Under the pieces are notes generated by a model. That model was not told the DNA's origin, ran no database searches, and worked only from the letters and a program-made list of their open reading frames with translations. This document shows positions 1 to 12,205 of a DNA stretch of 64,000 bases, in pieces (the first letter of the stretch is position 1; every line of letters begins with the position of its first letter). Made by a program: the position numbers and the translations under genes. The stretch spans positions 224,377 through 288,376 of the forward strand of contig VSDK01007166.1 of the NCBI GenBank assembly GCA_009767595.1, written 5' to 3'. The DNA is from Symbiodinium kawagutii. Its lineage: Eukaryota > Sar > Dinophyceae > Suessiales > Symbiodiniaceae.

Positions 1-13
1 CAACACCACCACC

Positions 14-74
<61 letters not shown>

Positions 75-104
75 CCAGCAGCAACAACAACAACAACAAC
101 AACA
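1..104. repeat. (CAC/CAA)n microsatellite
   Basis: CACCACCAC followed by CAACAACAA runs, truncated by the window edge. Confidence 0.95.
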
Positions 105-692
105 ATGGTATGTGAGTGGTATGTGGTTTGTTTGTTTATGAGCCCAACAAACTGAACTCCCTGGGTGACTTCAACTAACCATGGATTGCGAAACAAGTGC
201 CCGATCCACATGTTAATCCTCATTTCTTAAATCATTGGATTACGGCATCTTGAAAACAGGAAGCCAACAGTGCGAATGCTTGCCCCCACATATGTTTCTT
301 GGTTCCGAAGTACTGCAGGAATCCACCAGAAAAAACGCAGACATCATTGGCATCATGTGATTCGTGATCAGATCAGATCCCCATAGCCATCAGCCGCTGC
401 CCGGCTGCGTTTATTGTCATGGTGAATCATGCGGTGAATCTTACGTTCGACCTGTGGATCCATAACAATCCATAACGGCATAGGTAGCTTTGGGCAAAAA
501 GGATTGTTGGCCCCAAGGGTTAGCCACAATGATTCACCACTTTCAGCACTATTCGCAACCAAAGATCGTGGTGAATGATAGTGGTTCATCACCGCACTTC
601 ATCATCCAACCATATCCAACCAGCTTCATCACCCACTACTAACCACCACTAACCACAACTAACCACCATCCATGGGAACCAATCTCAAGGGG

Positions 693-803
693 ATGAACCG
701 CTACATCTCCGCCAAAGATCCGTTCCTCCGCTGGCAACTTGAGCAGCTCTGTGTCAATGTCCTTGCCCAAAATGTCCACCATGCGATTTCCAGCCTGCGG
801 CAA
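693..803 (+). CDS. Candidate plus-strand exon
   Basis: Open segment with MNRYISAKDPFLRWQLEQLC, GC-rich third positions, ending at a possible donor CGGCAA|GTGG. The minus strand is also open here (KDIDTELLKLPAEERIFGG), so the strand is uncertain. Confidence 0.28.
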
Positions 804-1918
804 GTGGTTGGAAATGGCTTGGAAGCCAATCTGGAAGATGACAATTCACCATGTTCAATAGTTCAAGCCATCTACGTCAACTTCCGTATTATGTTGTTAG
901 GTTGTTGGTTCATGAAGTGGAACATGGTGAAAGTGGAAGTTTAAGCCATCTATGATAATTGTGAATGTTCCACGTCTGAAGATAGTGTTCCACTCCCAGC
1001 TTTGTTTGCCAAAGAGAAAATGGTAGACTGAAGGCAGATTTAGCTAGCAATGGGCAGTCACCATGATGAGCAAAGCGCATCCAAAACCTCGATTTCTTTA
1101 GGGCGATCCATTCACCCATTCATCCCCCGAACTCTGTTCCTGCAAAGGATCTATACACTGGTTTATGGCCAAATAAATGTGTAAATATCTTGTTCACACA
1201 TGTTTTCACTTTCCAGTGGGCTTGTGAAACTTCAACGCCTGCCTATGATTCACCGACGTCATGTCGGTGATACATGTCTGATGGAGGTAGTGTTGAGCAT
1301 TGGGCATGTGAAGAAATTGGTGGGCTTCCGAAGTGACACGTGGTTTCCAATGCCCAAAGACTTGCCACATTTGTGCTTCTGGGAAACCTTATAGACCTTG
1401 GTTTTGAAAAGGCGGCTTCTCACTGAGAGGCATCATTCATGTCTTACCGGTGCTCGGTGTTTTGGCCATCTGTTTTGCACCATCCTTCACTCAATCATGC
1501 TTGACAGGCTGCCACTACTCTTTAGGAAAGCTAACCTGGCGTTTATTAAAAAGGGGGTTCCGAAAAATGGTTGGTTTGATCTTATAATAGCCTAATTAAT
1601 CTACTACAGAATATAATATGGCATGAACGGTTTATGACTATAAAGGACTAATATGGCATGATAACTCAGGGACCCCCCATGGCTTGAGAAACCAACTTGA
1701 GCATTGAAGAAGCTATGACCACCTCAAATGCCAAACCATGGAGAAACGCAGTGGCCATGGCCACTGGCCATGGATATGTGGTGCTGCCATGTGGTGGCCA
1801 TGGATATGTGGCAGTTGAATTGGTTCATTACTTGAACTGACTGGGCAACCCTTCTGGTGATCCAAGCCAACAATTTCACCTCCCCAGCCCCGAGTCAACC
1901 CACATTTGGCACCGCAAC

Positions 1919-2010
1919 ATTTGGCGCCGCGGCGGGCCTGATGATATTGTTGGATGTTGTTTGGGTCCGCTGACCATCGGGCCGACTCGCGGGTGAAGGG
2001 GGGAGACTTG
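1919..2010 (-). CDS. Gene C exon C9
   Basis: Acceptor ACTCCAG|C completes His from C8. It encodes PPFTRESARWSADPNNIQQY followed by a basic end. Donor CCAAAT|GTTGCGG. The next exon was not recognised. Confidence 0.75.
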
Positions 2011-5000
2011 CTGGAGTAGATGCTAATGAAATGGCCTCGGATCTGCACGTGGACCGGTCCAAGCTGCTCCAGTTGGAGTTGGCCAACATGAAGGAGCTGA
2101 CTTTGCTGAGCGACGTCAACCGTCAAACAGTCAAACAGCTTGGGATTCTTGGCCAACAAGTGTCTCTTGATGTAACCCTGGGGTCCGTCAAGATTGCGTG
2201 GCCCAAAACTACCACCCCACTCGCGCAGAGGCATAGACATGTGGAGTCACAAATGCTGATCCAACGGGTAGCCATTGCTCGGATTTGGTCAACCAAAGGG
2301 ATCGAGTCCAAGAATCAAAATACCGGGGTAACAACTAAAAATAACGGGGGAAACCATAAATCATGGGGATACTTTCACCAACAATAAAGGGTAAATACTT
2401 AATGTTTAATGATGATATATCATGATATACCAGAAGTACCACGGAAACCACTACAAAAAACATCCGGTATATCTCTAGATGCTGTTGGGGAAAACGCTGG
2501 CGGCAACAGTTTTCTTCCACTAAGAATAAGGATGCCTCGGCTACAGCGCAGGGGATGGAGTGGTTGTGGAGCATGAAGCGGGAGGGATTCATATTGAAAT
2601 GACCCGTCTTTATTTGAACAAGTGCTTCCAACCAACTCCACATCCACCATGTGCATATTCCCGACTCCAAGCATCTAACCCATGATTCAAATGCTCAAAC
2701 CATCGCCCGGAGTTCTTCGCGTTCTGGTTCTTTGTTCCGTGCAGGTTGTAGCAGATTAGCTTCGCATGGTTCCCCTTACATTTACTTTACTGCGTTCATG
2801 TGGCACATTCCTTGCGGTGAGACGATTTTCATCCAATTTGATATTCGACCCGAAGAAAAATGGCAACAACTTGGTTCAGCCAGTGGAACTATAGAAACAA
2901 AAAAACTTACTGAGTCGATCTGAGCCTGCAGTTTTTTCCAACGATTTGGTCCCAGTGACCTATGAATCGCTCGTAGTAGTCCATGAAGTCGGGATGCTCT
3001 TCGTAGAGACCTACATGGAAGAATCATAACAGCTCAGAAAATGCGTAAAGAAATGGTTGAGGCTGGTGGTTGAACCGCCGCTATGAAAAATGTTAGTCAA
3101 CCAACTATTTGTCAATATTTACTAGGGGCAAACCAACTAAAACCATCAAACAGTTGATGAGACTTGACAGCAAAAAACACATAGAACTGAAAGCGATGGA
3201 GGAAACAAGTGTGTTAAAAAAAAATGTTGTCTTTGAAGCCTTGAATTTTGGATAGGGCTTTGTTTGGACCTTTTTGGCACACTGCCCATTGAAGCTGAAT
3301 TATGAAGCTGCAAGGGCGCAAATACCGGGGCACTAGCGAATGCCATGGTCCCCGTGAGCAAAGCCAAAAAAATCATAGACTAGTAAGGGAAAGAATTGAC
3401 GAGAGCCTACGTCAATCCACAGCTTGGCAGCGAATGGTGTGCATTGGGTGAAGCAAAAATGCAGGCCATTGCAGGCCTACAACGTGCAAAACGTGGACGA
3501 AAAAAGAAGCCAACTGTGAGGCCATGCCGGTAGCAACATCGTGAGCCCAAATGAAAACGGGAATCTGGATATTCCATTGAGGATTTCAATGCGTCATCGA
3601 ACTATTGACCATGAATAATGGCGATTTGCATCAACAAACGATACCGTAATGGATTCTGATCTCTGCTTGGTGCTTCTAAGCCATCCACAAGAAAGTAATG
3701 ATAGGAATAATACTGATGTTGCAATGTGGTTTACCCCAAATACTGGAGCACACACATCAAAACCACCAGAGGCGACGGCCAGGGGCGTCTCCCACCTGTT
3801 TCTCTCGCCGCCCAGAAATGCAAGCGCATCCAGTTCCGAGCATCCTCAGCGGGGGCCCCTGGCCGGACATTCCAAGATGGGCCGCCGTGTGGATTACCCG
3901 CAACTTATGGTTCCTAGACCCAGAAATGATGGACATGTGACATATGGGCTAACAATCTATGAAACAATGGTCAACAAGAATAAGCAACCAATCAAGATAA
4001 TGACCAATCGATCTCTGGCTAATATGCATCATAACCACCCATGATTCACCAAAAGAATGACGAGCAATCCGTCCATGATTGCAAGAAATTGTTGAGAGTA
4101 GATCCTGACAGTGCATATAGTGTAGTCGTGATTTGCGTCTTCGGTTTGCTGGTTGCTCGCTTTCTGCCCAAAGAAGAAACCGAGACTCACTGAGTCATTG
4201 TTGGTTGTGCTTTGTTTGCTCCTTTGTTGGTGTTGGTTGGGGCAATCACAAATGCTTTTCCACACATATGGCCGGATGTTCACAGTAGCTCAAGTTTGCC
4301 GTGCAAAAATGTTCACAGCAAAGGCATTCAACAATAGGTTGCTGAGCGGGGAAATTCATGAACCAAGGTCTCTCGCTTTCTCCTCGAGGATTCCATCAAC
4401 TAGCCGTAACTAGCCTCGGTCACTTAGTAGCTGTTTCAATCATTGTCAATGGTCATTGCACCATAGTTGGTTACACCAAATTTTGAAACCCACTGTTGAT
4501 TCCAGCATTCCTTCTAATAATAATTATCAATCTATTCAATTGGCTGAGTGATGGCTCGTATGATTCCAATCATTGTTTAACTAACAATTCCGCAACGGTA
4601 AAATAGGATAAAGTATGATCCGCTACCATCTGTTTCGGCCACTCCGGGTCGCTCCTTAGCTCCCCCTTTAAAGGCCTTTTAAAGGGCTATACGGGTACCA
4701 CTGGCGCGGCCCATGGGTCCCTCCCAAGCACCAGCCAGCATCAGCTAGCCACATATGATTCTTGCTTCTCATCAGCACCCCGTTCTACGTTGAGGCGCAT
4801 CGGGCTTGAACTTCTGCCCCATCTTCTGTGGCTCGCGCTTGGGCGAATACCACGCCGCGAAGTGTGAGCTGCTTCGGTCGTGGGACACCTGAACGCTTCG
4901 TCCAAAAAGGGAAACCTTTGGGAGTTGCTGCTGGCTCATGGGTTGTTGATTTTATTGCTTGCGTATACTTTTGTGCTGGTTGTTGGCTGGTTGTTGGCTG

Positions 5001-8000
5001 GTTGTTGGCTGGTTGTTGACTGGTTGTTGGTTCTGGCAGTTGTTGGTAGTTGCTTGGCAGTTGTAGGTTGGTGATCCTGAGTCTTGTTGGTTGTTGCTGT
5101 TGCTGCTTGCGTTTTGAAGTTGCTTGCAGTTTATGCTGGGTCTGATTGGTTGTTTCTGCGAGTTGGGTTTTGGCCCAAATGGCCAATTAGCCAAAAGGAA
5201 GTCTGTGATTGCGGGTTGCCAGTGTTACCCAGTATGTCTGGTAAACGGGTAGGTAGCGGTTTGGTTACAAAGACATAGCATTTGGCGAAATTTCTCAACC
5301 ATGTGACGACCCCTGGGGACACCGTGTCATCGTGCACCATTGCAGTAACAATCATTTCCGATGTAGAGTCATACAGCCTTTGGACAGCATGCCTCTGGTG
5401 GGCATGATCCAAGACATTGCATTTGAGTATTGCCAATGATCAAATGGACCACTCATACTAACACTCTGGTTACATGGGAAGGAAAACACAAGCTACTCAT
5501 GGCAAGTGAGGGGGGGGTAGTGTTCCATTTGTATCTGGATCTGCTGTGAGCTAGATCAGAAACTCGATGTATGGAAATTTCATATGCTGCCATTTACTGC
5601 ACATTTACCCATCAAATGACCCAGTTTTGTAGGCAAATGCGTCATGTATGGAGCATCTTGGCAATGAATCATCTCCCCTCGTGTCCAACTGCCTGCATAG
5701 ACTCGTCCCCAAAGTGCATGAATTTCCTGGGCGCCCAAGACAAGTGACGGATCCCTTCGACAGCAGGGACCGCCCTCGTGGCAATAGCTGGTATGGGTGC
5801 ATCCATCTTAAGTAACCAGCACCACCAGCAGTTTTAGCACCTAAACCTACGTTGTAATTTACCACGAGCTATGAGCTATGGAAATAAACAATGGGAGGTT
5901 TGATATGGGGGATCTTCCGCAAAAGGTGTGACAGAGGTATGGGTCACAAGTTTGCATGGTAACATATGTTGTATTATGTTGTGTTGACTCCCAGCTGGCT
6001 TACACAATATGACCATGCAGCCATGGTGAAAGGCATGTATTGCATCAAATTCAACGAGATTCAAAAAAAACATTTCCTCCCTTCGGAAAAAAAAACACTG
6101 CATAATTCTTGTGGTGTTTCTAGCTGGTCGGTAACGAGCAAAATTGGAGAAGATCAAATGAAACGACGCTGAGCCTTGGGGAGATGAAGATGCAATCGAT
6201 ATGATGCAGCTATCAAGATGTGACGTCCTTGACCCCCACTGTAAAAGATTCATTCACTAAAATGCACAAAGTTAAGGATGCCTTCCAACCAACCACATCA
6301 ACCAAAAGCATCAACAACACCACCAACAACAAAGAGAACACCACCACCACCACCACCATCACCACCAATCAGCTGTGGTTTCCATTTGGAACCAACCACT
6401 TCCATCCTACCACCAACCCAACAGCTGCCACCACTCGAGGCTCTTGGGACGGGTTTTGCGTTCCTGTGTCCACGCAGTGCCAGATCCCAGCTTCTCCTCA
6501 GGGCTCAAGCCATGATGTGCCATTAAGCAGTTGCCAGGTGGGCTTAACCAGTTGCCATAACGGGAAGCTCAATCCCCAGCTACAAGATGTTACAAGCAGG
6601 GCATCCTCTCCTTGGAACGCGAACCTTCGTGTCAACTAGCGACCATCACAATCAAAAAAGGAAAAAATGGGAAGACCTGGGTTTCGTACACACTAACTTG
6701 GTGGGGGATCCTCACCACCCATGCTACCAGTTCCTACCAGCCAAGTGTGTTGACACCCCAGCCCTTTGGACCCAACTGAAAGGCCAGGTGTCTGCAATCC
6801 AGTTGGCGAAGCGTTCCGCATGGGGCTCAGAGTGGTCTGCAATAAACCTGCGCAGCCAGTAGCTGCAGCAGCTCCATGACGGTCACCCGTGGAAACCGGC
6901 ATCATAGGGTACCGTGGCAAGCAACAACGAAAAATGGCATCTAACATCCATACTGCGGAAATTGATCTACACAAACACATCAATAAAAAACATTTACACA
7001 TATAGTGTATACTGCATGTAAAACATATACACACACACAAAAATCAATATATGCAAAAAAATAAATAAATAAATAAATAAATATATATATATATAAATAT
7101 AAATATAAATGATATGTAGAACAAGCCCCGGTGGTTTCAGAGTCTCACATTTGCCGAGTGTCTGATCAATATGAGGATCCACGAAGCATCGCTCGTAGAA
7201 CTTGCCTGTGAACATCCGAAGCTTCCGCATTCCCACCCTGAGCGGCTCATCTGATGACGTTGCATGGTCCAAATTAACAGTGGTTTATTAAAGGTACCAT
7301 CAGTGGTTTACTATTATAGTGTAGTGTTTTACTTTACTGGTTTAGTATAGTCAGTATCGACCAGATAGAATATTACATTTTAGCACGTCAACAGATAGAA
7401 TAGCAAAAAAAGCTGGTAGGACGACCTCAACAGATAGAATAGCCGGCAACAAATAGAATATTCAACATATTTAAAACATCATTGTGCAATCAAAATCTCA
7501 AATTCACCACTGGTTATGGCCCATAGCTATTTATATATGTACGGGTTAAATTATCACACCTATTCCTAACTACAAACCTATATGGTGTTTGCAACCCAGC
7601 GCACCAAGATGACTACTACAGTGGCAGCCAGCAATGCTGGCATACCACTCTAGGCCCACGGTGTGCCAGCAATGCTGGCACACCATTCCCTCCAATACAA
7701 GATGGTATGTGGTATTGTAAATGTAATTATTGAATCATTGCTGATTTGATATGATTCATGGGAATATTCTATCTGTTGATTTTGAACAGTTCTTAATATT
7801 GACATTAAATAGAAAACATTTATATTTAGATATCTGAAATATCTTGCAATAAACCACATCAAGGAATATATCAACATACCATGTGATTAAACTAAAGCAT
7901 ATTCAGGAAATCCTATGGGGAGATCAACAGATAGAATAGTCTGTCACCCTATACGAAAACACCTTGTTCAACTACAAATCTGAAATTTCATGATCTAAAC

Positions 8001-11000
8001 ATGATAAATCAATATCAAACATGATCACACCATCACATCGCATCAGGAAATCGTATGTATTAGGTACACAACGTGTGATTAAACTAAAGCATATTCAGGA
8101 AATCCTATGGTGAGATCAACAGATAGAATAGTCTGTCACCCTATACGAAAACACCTTGTTCAACTACAAATCTGAAATTTCATGATCTAAACATGATATA
8201 TCAATATCAAACATGATCACACAATCACATCGCATCAGGAAATCTTATATATATATATATATGTGAAACCAACAGATAGAATATTCCATACTAGTAGTTG
8301 ATAAGTTGTTCATAGATTTCAAAAGATACAAAAAATATATGTTTTTAATCAACTATTCTATCTGCTGGCTCCACCTGTCAACGCGTTCGGTCTATTTTTT
8401 TCTAAAATTATGTTAAGCAGCTTTTAATTCTATCTGCTGGATACTGACTATACTCTGTACGTGGTTTACTAGTGGTATTTATGAGTGAAATCAACATTTT
8501 CAAAACACACGAGTTGTTGTTAAGTGGCATCTTTTTATGAACCAGTCATAGCTGTCATAGCTGTCATCGGCATCACATGATCCGGATCAGGTTTTTCACC
8601 ACGACTGGCCACACGGAACCACAATCCGGGTACCAGTTTCCGCCCATGGCCCAGGTGAAGCCCACAGGTCCTCCCGCAACACAGCCAGCACACACACACA
8701 CAGTTGGATCGTTGGTGATGGTCAATAAAAAGGGGATGATAACCAGCAACAATATGGAAATATACCCACCATACTGCTTGATGATAGCTCATCATGGCTA
8801 TGATCAATGCTGCTCAAAGGGGTTATCCAACAACAGCTGGGAAACAAACCATCGGTCATCAGTACCCCGACAGGATGTTGCGCTGTTTTTGTTGTCCCGA
8901 TTACCCGGCCAAATGGCCAGCTCCTAGTATCCCCGAGTGATTTTAAGTAACCATAACTATTGACCCTATAGAAACTAATACGCATCTTCAATCTGGAATC
9001 TGTGTATTCACCGCAACACAAGAACCAAATGCATCCAACGCAATTGTTATTTCCAAAAGAAAAGTGGCATTTGCCCCGGTAAATCGCCATTAGTGAGTGA
9101 ATCATATGTGGGGTATCCATAGAAAGGGATGATTGGATGTAGCTCGGGACCAACGTGCATCCTACATCAAGCCCGGTCAAGAAGTGGTATGCCTTGTGTA
9201 GACATGCCAACCGGCTACAAGAAGATGCAGCGGGAGTTTTTGTTTTGTTTTGTTCCCGACCTTGCCGAAGGTGTGCACGCTAGGCAAAGACCAACAAACA
9301 CATCGAGGCTTGACATGTTCTAAACTGCCTATGCTAATTGCCCACATGTTTTCCACCACAAAGGCGGCGAATGGTTTGTTGGTTGGCTGGTTGGTTCGTT
9401 GACCAAGTGCCAAGAAACGTCTCCACGAGCCTTCCTCAGTGCCCGAAGTGCCGAAAACACTTAAAAACCATCAAGCTTTGCAACATAGCCGCCAACACAG
9501 GGGAGGACTGACCAGCAGCTCGGGATGAAAAAGATCATTAAGCACTGCCTCCAGTGCTCCTCTCTCTAATCTGCTTGGTTCCAACCCCTATCAACAATAG
9601 TCGTCAACCAACCTACCATTTGTTACTGTAATACTAGGCAAAAAAGATATTTGACAATTTATCAATACTAAACGCAAGGGTAGAAACAGGTTAATCAAAC
9701 CTATAGTTGTGATTCTTTCCAGGTCCCGCAAGTGCAATGCAAAGCCAAGGTTCGTGTGGCTTCCGAGGGAGTATGTGCACCATGAATGACCAGCAACAGT
9801 GGATCACTCAGCCCCGAACAGGGGCGGCAAATGGGAGATCCAATAAACCAGCGATAAACATGGACAACCCCCCCAGTATAATTGATGGTACTCATCAGCT
9901 ATTCATGGACAAACAGGTGTATATGCTTGAAAAACCTGGTTCAACTTTGAAATCACCATCTGGTTGATGGTAAATCCATCTCTTTAACCAAGACTTACTG
10001 CGCGTTTACCATCTTTTAAAATACTTTTGCATTTTTTGCAGCTGAATAGCTGGAGATTAATCTTCCGGTACGGACGGTCCACCACACAGCAATATCAACA
10101 ACCAGCAACAAGAACTGCATGGTGTTGTATGGATCACTTGGCATTTCTGTGTGACCAACGATCAATCGTTGAGGCTATCATGTAGTTGTCAATCAGCAAC
10201 AAACAACTCCGTCCAGCCGTTGGGAGCCGAAGCGTAGTGAGTTGGTCCGCCAGTTTGGGTGATATGGCTATGGGTCAAGCAGTTAACCAACCAATAAGGG
10301 AGGAGAATGACCAACAAAACTATAGAGAAACAATGGTTAATGATAGGGGAACCAGGGGTACGGGGTTTTGACCCACTGCCATATCCAAATTGCATCGACA
10401 AAAAGCTGGTGTTTCTCATGTGGATCTGCTTCAACTGGTGGCAACTTTGTTGACTCCACCAGTGCTTCCCGAAAAACAGTGCTTTTCACTGGAATTTCTT
10501 GGGAAGGACTCGGCCGCGGCGTGACCAGGTTTCAACACCAGTGTATGAAATCAGCATGAAACAGTATGGGCATAGCATATTCACAAACATGCCAGAAATG
10601 CATAGAAATACACACTAGGAAACAATGCATATCTGCGCACATATGCAAATTCAATATTTACATATACAAATTGTTTTACTTTACGCATAACAAACAATAC
10701 ATATAGATAGATAGATAAATAGATAGATAGACAGACAGATAGATAGACAAATAGATAGATAGATAGATAGATGGATGGATGGATAGATATATATATATAT
10801 ATATATACAAAGTAAATATATACATATAAAGAGAGAGAGATATATGTATATATAGAGAGAGATATAAATATATACTTAAAAAACAATATATATATATATA
10901 TAAATAAATATTTATAAATTGACGGGTGACAATCAACAGGTGCACTGCACCGTTCCACAAGCCATTCGCATCGCCTCACCTGCATTGGCACGAAGCCAAT

Positions 11001-11473
11001 GAGAGGCACCGGCACCAGCACCTGCTTGTGGAAGCGCTGCTCCTGGCATGCGCACGTGTCTGATAGTTGCTTCATTGGACTGATGGCTAGCCACTTGGCT
11101 GTACATACTTGGATAGTTGGGTAGTTCCTGGGTCCTTAGCACTAAAGTTGGTAGGTTACCAGGGTGATTGTGTTGATGCTTGGGCTACTTGGTCAGTTTG
11201 GTGGCCAGCTCTTCCTCAGTATGTTGGTCAGTTTGTTGGTCAGCTGTTGGTCAGTTTGTTGGTTAGTGGTTGGTTTATTTGTTGGCTTCGCCAGGCCGCA
11301 CCCATCTTCTCTCATCATGGACACCCTGGGCTCCTCTAAGATGTCGGGATCTTTCTCCATGGCCTCCTTGCCTTCTGCAGCCTCTCGGCTCAGAAACATG
11401 CCGTTGATGGGGCAAGGCATGTTCTCCTTCCCTGGCGGCCAGCGACTTCGGACCAAGCTGGCAAGATACATCT
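1919..11473 (-). CDS. Gene C: nine-exon dinoflagellate-family gene, possibly globin-like (incomplete at both ends)
   Basis: Minus-strand exons C1-C9 (separate entries) carry, in order, GMFLSREAAEG, EEPRVSMM, CACQEQRFHKQ, VPLIGFVPMQ, GKFYERCFVDPHIDQ, FIADHSEPHAERFANWIA, EKLGSGTAWTQER, HDRSSSHFAAWYSPKREP, RNWMRLHFWAARE, HPDFMDYYERFIGHW and FTRESARWSADPNNIQQY. I recall this motif order from unnamed dinoflagellate proteins. The FY-x-DPH-x-FI-x-H-x-PH-x-WI part resembles truncated or bacterial-type globins, which is inference. Junctions C1/C2, C3/C4, C4/C5, C6/C7, C7/C8 and C8/C9 keep the frame; C2/C3 and C5/C6 are not resolved. Introns range from about 0.2 to 3.8 kb. The 3' end lies below 1919 or was not recognised. 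Confidence 0.75.
2031..2159 (+). CDS. Candidate plus-strand exon
   Basis: Starts ATGGCC and encodes MASDLHVDRSKLLQLELANM then KELTLLSDVNRQT, with GC-rich third positions and a GT donor (CAACAA|GTGTCT). It lies just upstream of gene C exon C9 on the other strand. Product not recognised. Confidence 0.35.
2911..3010 (-). CDS. Gene C exon C8
   Basis: Acceptor CATGTAG|GT and donor ACTCA|GTAAG. It encodes LYEEHPDFMDYYERFIGHWD then QIVGK. The codon split with C7 gives Gly. Confidence 0.78.
3796..3858 (-). CDS. Gene C exon C7
   Basis: Acceptor CGGCCAG|GG completes Arg from C6; donor GAAACAG|GTGGGAG. It encodes APAEDARNWMRLHFWAARET. Confidence 0.78.
4645..4705. repeat. Dispersed repeat GCTCCCCCTTTAAAGGCC (copies at 27432-27490 and 33764-33830)
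   Basis: Three copies share CTCCCCCTTTAAAGGCC, an inverted-repeat-like centre and (C/G)TATGGGT, each followed by CCA(A/G)CCAGC-like sequence. Short element of unknown class. Confidence 0.65.
4789..4915 (-). CDS. Gene C exon C6
   Basis: Acceptor CCCAAAG|GTT and donor CCTCAAC|GTAGAA. It encodes VSHDRSSSHFAAWYSPKREP then QKMGQKFKPDAPQ. GC-rich island within Gly/Thr-rich simple repeats. Confidence 0.78.
4972..5035. repeat. 11-bp tandem repeat TGGTTGTTGGC
   Basis: About five copies in the intron upstream of gene C exon C6. Confidence 0.9.
6445..6496 (-). CDS. Gene C exon C5
   Basis: Acceptor CCCTGAG|GAG, phase 0, giving WIA-EKLGSGTAWTQERKTRPK across the junction. The 3' edge is approximate. Confidence 0.65.
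6793..6847 (-). CDS. Gene C exon C4
   Basis: Acceptor GCGCAG|G. It encodes FIADHSEPHAERFANWIA and ends at a second apparent GA donor (GCA|GACACC). The 315-nt intron before it would be GA-AG, a class known from dinoflagellates. Confidence 0.75.
7055..7115. repeat. (AAAT)n and (AT)n microsatellite
   Basis: AAATAAATAAAT followed by ATATATAT, between gene C exons C3 and C4. Confidence 0.95.
7163..7242 (-). CDS. Gene C exon C3
   Basis: Encodes GMRKLRMFTGKFYERCFVDP then HID. The 5' edge is approximate because no acceptor with the phase expected from C2 was found. The 3' edge is a GA donor (GATCA|GACACT) that joins C4 in frame to give DPHIDQFIADH. Confidence 0.7.
7344..8454. mobile_element. Non-autonomous inverted-repeat element, 1.1 kb
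   Basis: The left end AGTATAGTCAGTATC...CAGATAGAAT is matched by the inverted right end (about 25 of 28 bases). CAACAGATAGAATA-like words recur about nine times, forward on the left and mostly inverted on the right. It contains a 192-bp tandem duplication (7882-8073 and 8074-8262) and no ORF above 75 aa. GTGGTTTACTA flanks both sides (7303-7313, 8461-8471) but 30 bp from the left end, so the target duplication is unclear. Confidence 0.65.
7882..8262. repeat. 192-bp tandem duplication
   Basis: Two copies starting TGTGATTAAACTAAAGCATA, nearly identical over about 165 bp, both containing CAACAGATAGAATAGTCTGT. Confidence 0.85.
10269..10377. mobile_element. MITE-like element, copy 1 of an inverted pair
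   Basis: Ends TATGGGTCAAGC and TTTTGACCCACT are imperfect inverted repeats. The whole 110-bp unit is nearly the reverse complement of 30782-30893. Confidence 0.7.
10698..10915. repeat. (ATAG)n and AT-rich microsatellite
   Basis: ATAGATAG with ACAG and ATGG variants grading into (AT)n and (AG)n runs. Confidence 0.95.
10980..11059 (-). CDS. Gene C exon C2
   Basis: Acceptor ACTATCAG|AC and donor ATGCAG|GTGAGG. It encodes TCACQEQRFHKQVLVPVPLI then GFVPMQ. Almost every third base is G or C. Confidence 0.78.
11297..11473 (-). CDS. Gene C exon C1
   Basis: Acceptor ACTCCAG|AG. It encodes MYLASLVRSRWPPGKENMPC, then INGMFLSREAAEGKEAM and EEPRVSMMREDG. Very GC-rich third positions. A GC donor (TGCG|GCCTGG) gives the phase that joins C2. 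Whether the ATG at its start is the initiator is unknown. Confidence 0.75.
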
Positions 11474-12107
11474 CTGGAGTTTTGAGCGGTCGAATCATCC
11501 AAAGACAGTGGACTGTTGTGGATCATTGAGGTGACCAAAATATGGGTGATTGATATTGATTGGATTGAACCAAAGCACGGCAAAAAAACCTGCTATCACA
11601 AAGCCCGCACTGGATCGCCGACAGCAATACTTTCCAGTATCCGGTCGCAGGGTCATGACGTGTCATGATGGCCCCAAACAGCTCATTCAAACTGGCTTCT
11701 CCGCTCGGGGGATCATGGCGGTGACGACGTTTTCCTTTACACTCATTGAAAAACAATGCTGGTAAAAATGCAAATGCCAAACATACATATGAACGAACAG
11801 TCATAGGCTTAGATACACATGAACAGTCACAGGCTTAGGTAGGTAAATTGTAGGGAAATAGCTATACAAAATAAAATTGCCTCTACACTCTACATGCACA
11901 CATGCTACAGCGATGCACAGCGATGCACGGCGATGCACAGCGATGCACATGCGTTTAGCTTAGCAACTGCCCCGTGCTGCACCTGCTGGGATAGGATGGG
12001 GAGCAGCTCCTCTGCTGCCCGAAGTCGCCTCATGCCATCGCGTGTCCCCAAAGGGGTTGGATCGCCTAACCGTCTGCGACGGTCGAAAACATATATGTTT
12101 GCATAAA

Positions 12108-12205
12108 GGTGTTTCTCAAAATAGGGGACCTCTAAAATGGATGGTTTATTACTAATAATGACTACTATTGGATGATTCAGGGGGTCCCCTATTTTGAGAA
12201 ACACC
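12108..12205. mobile_element. MITE-like element with perfect 23-bp inverted ends
   Basis: GGTGTTTCTCAAAATAGGGG begins the left end and its exact complement closes the right end, with 52 bp between. Diverged relatives (TTTCTCAA, GGTTTATTACTA core) occur at about 1540-1695, 31291-31395, 62455-62575 and 62610-62735. Confidence 0.75.

Noticed and set aside
10581-11075. 164-aa minus ORF at 10.6-11.1 kb
   Set aside because: Only its start overlaps real gene C exon C2; the rest is translated ATAG/AT microsatellite.
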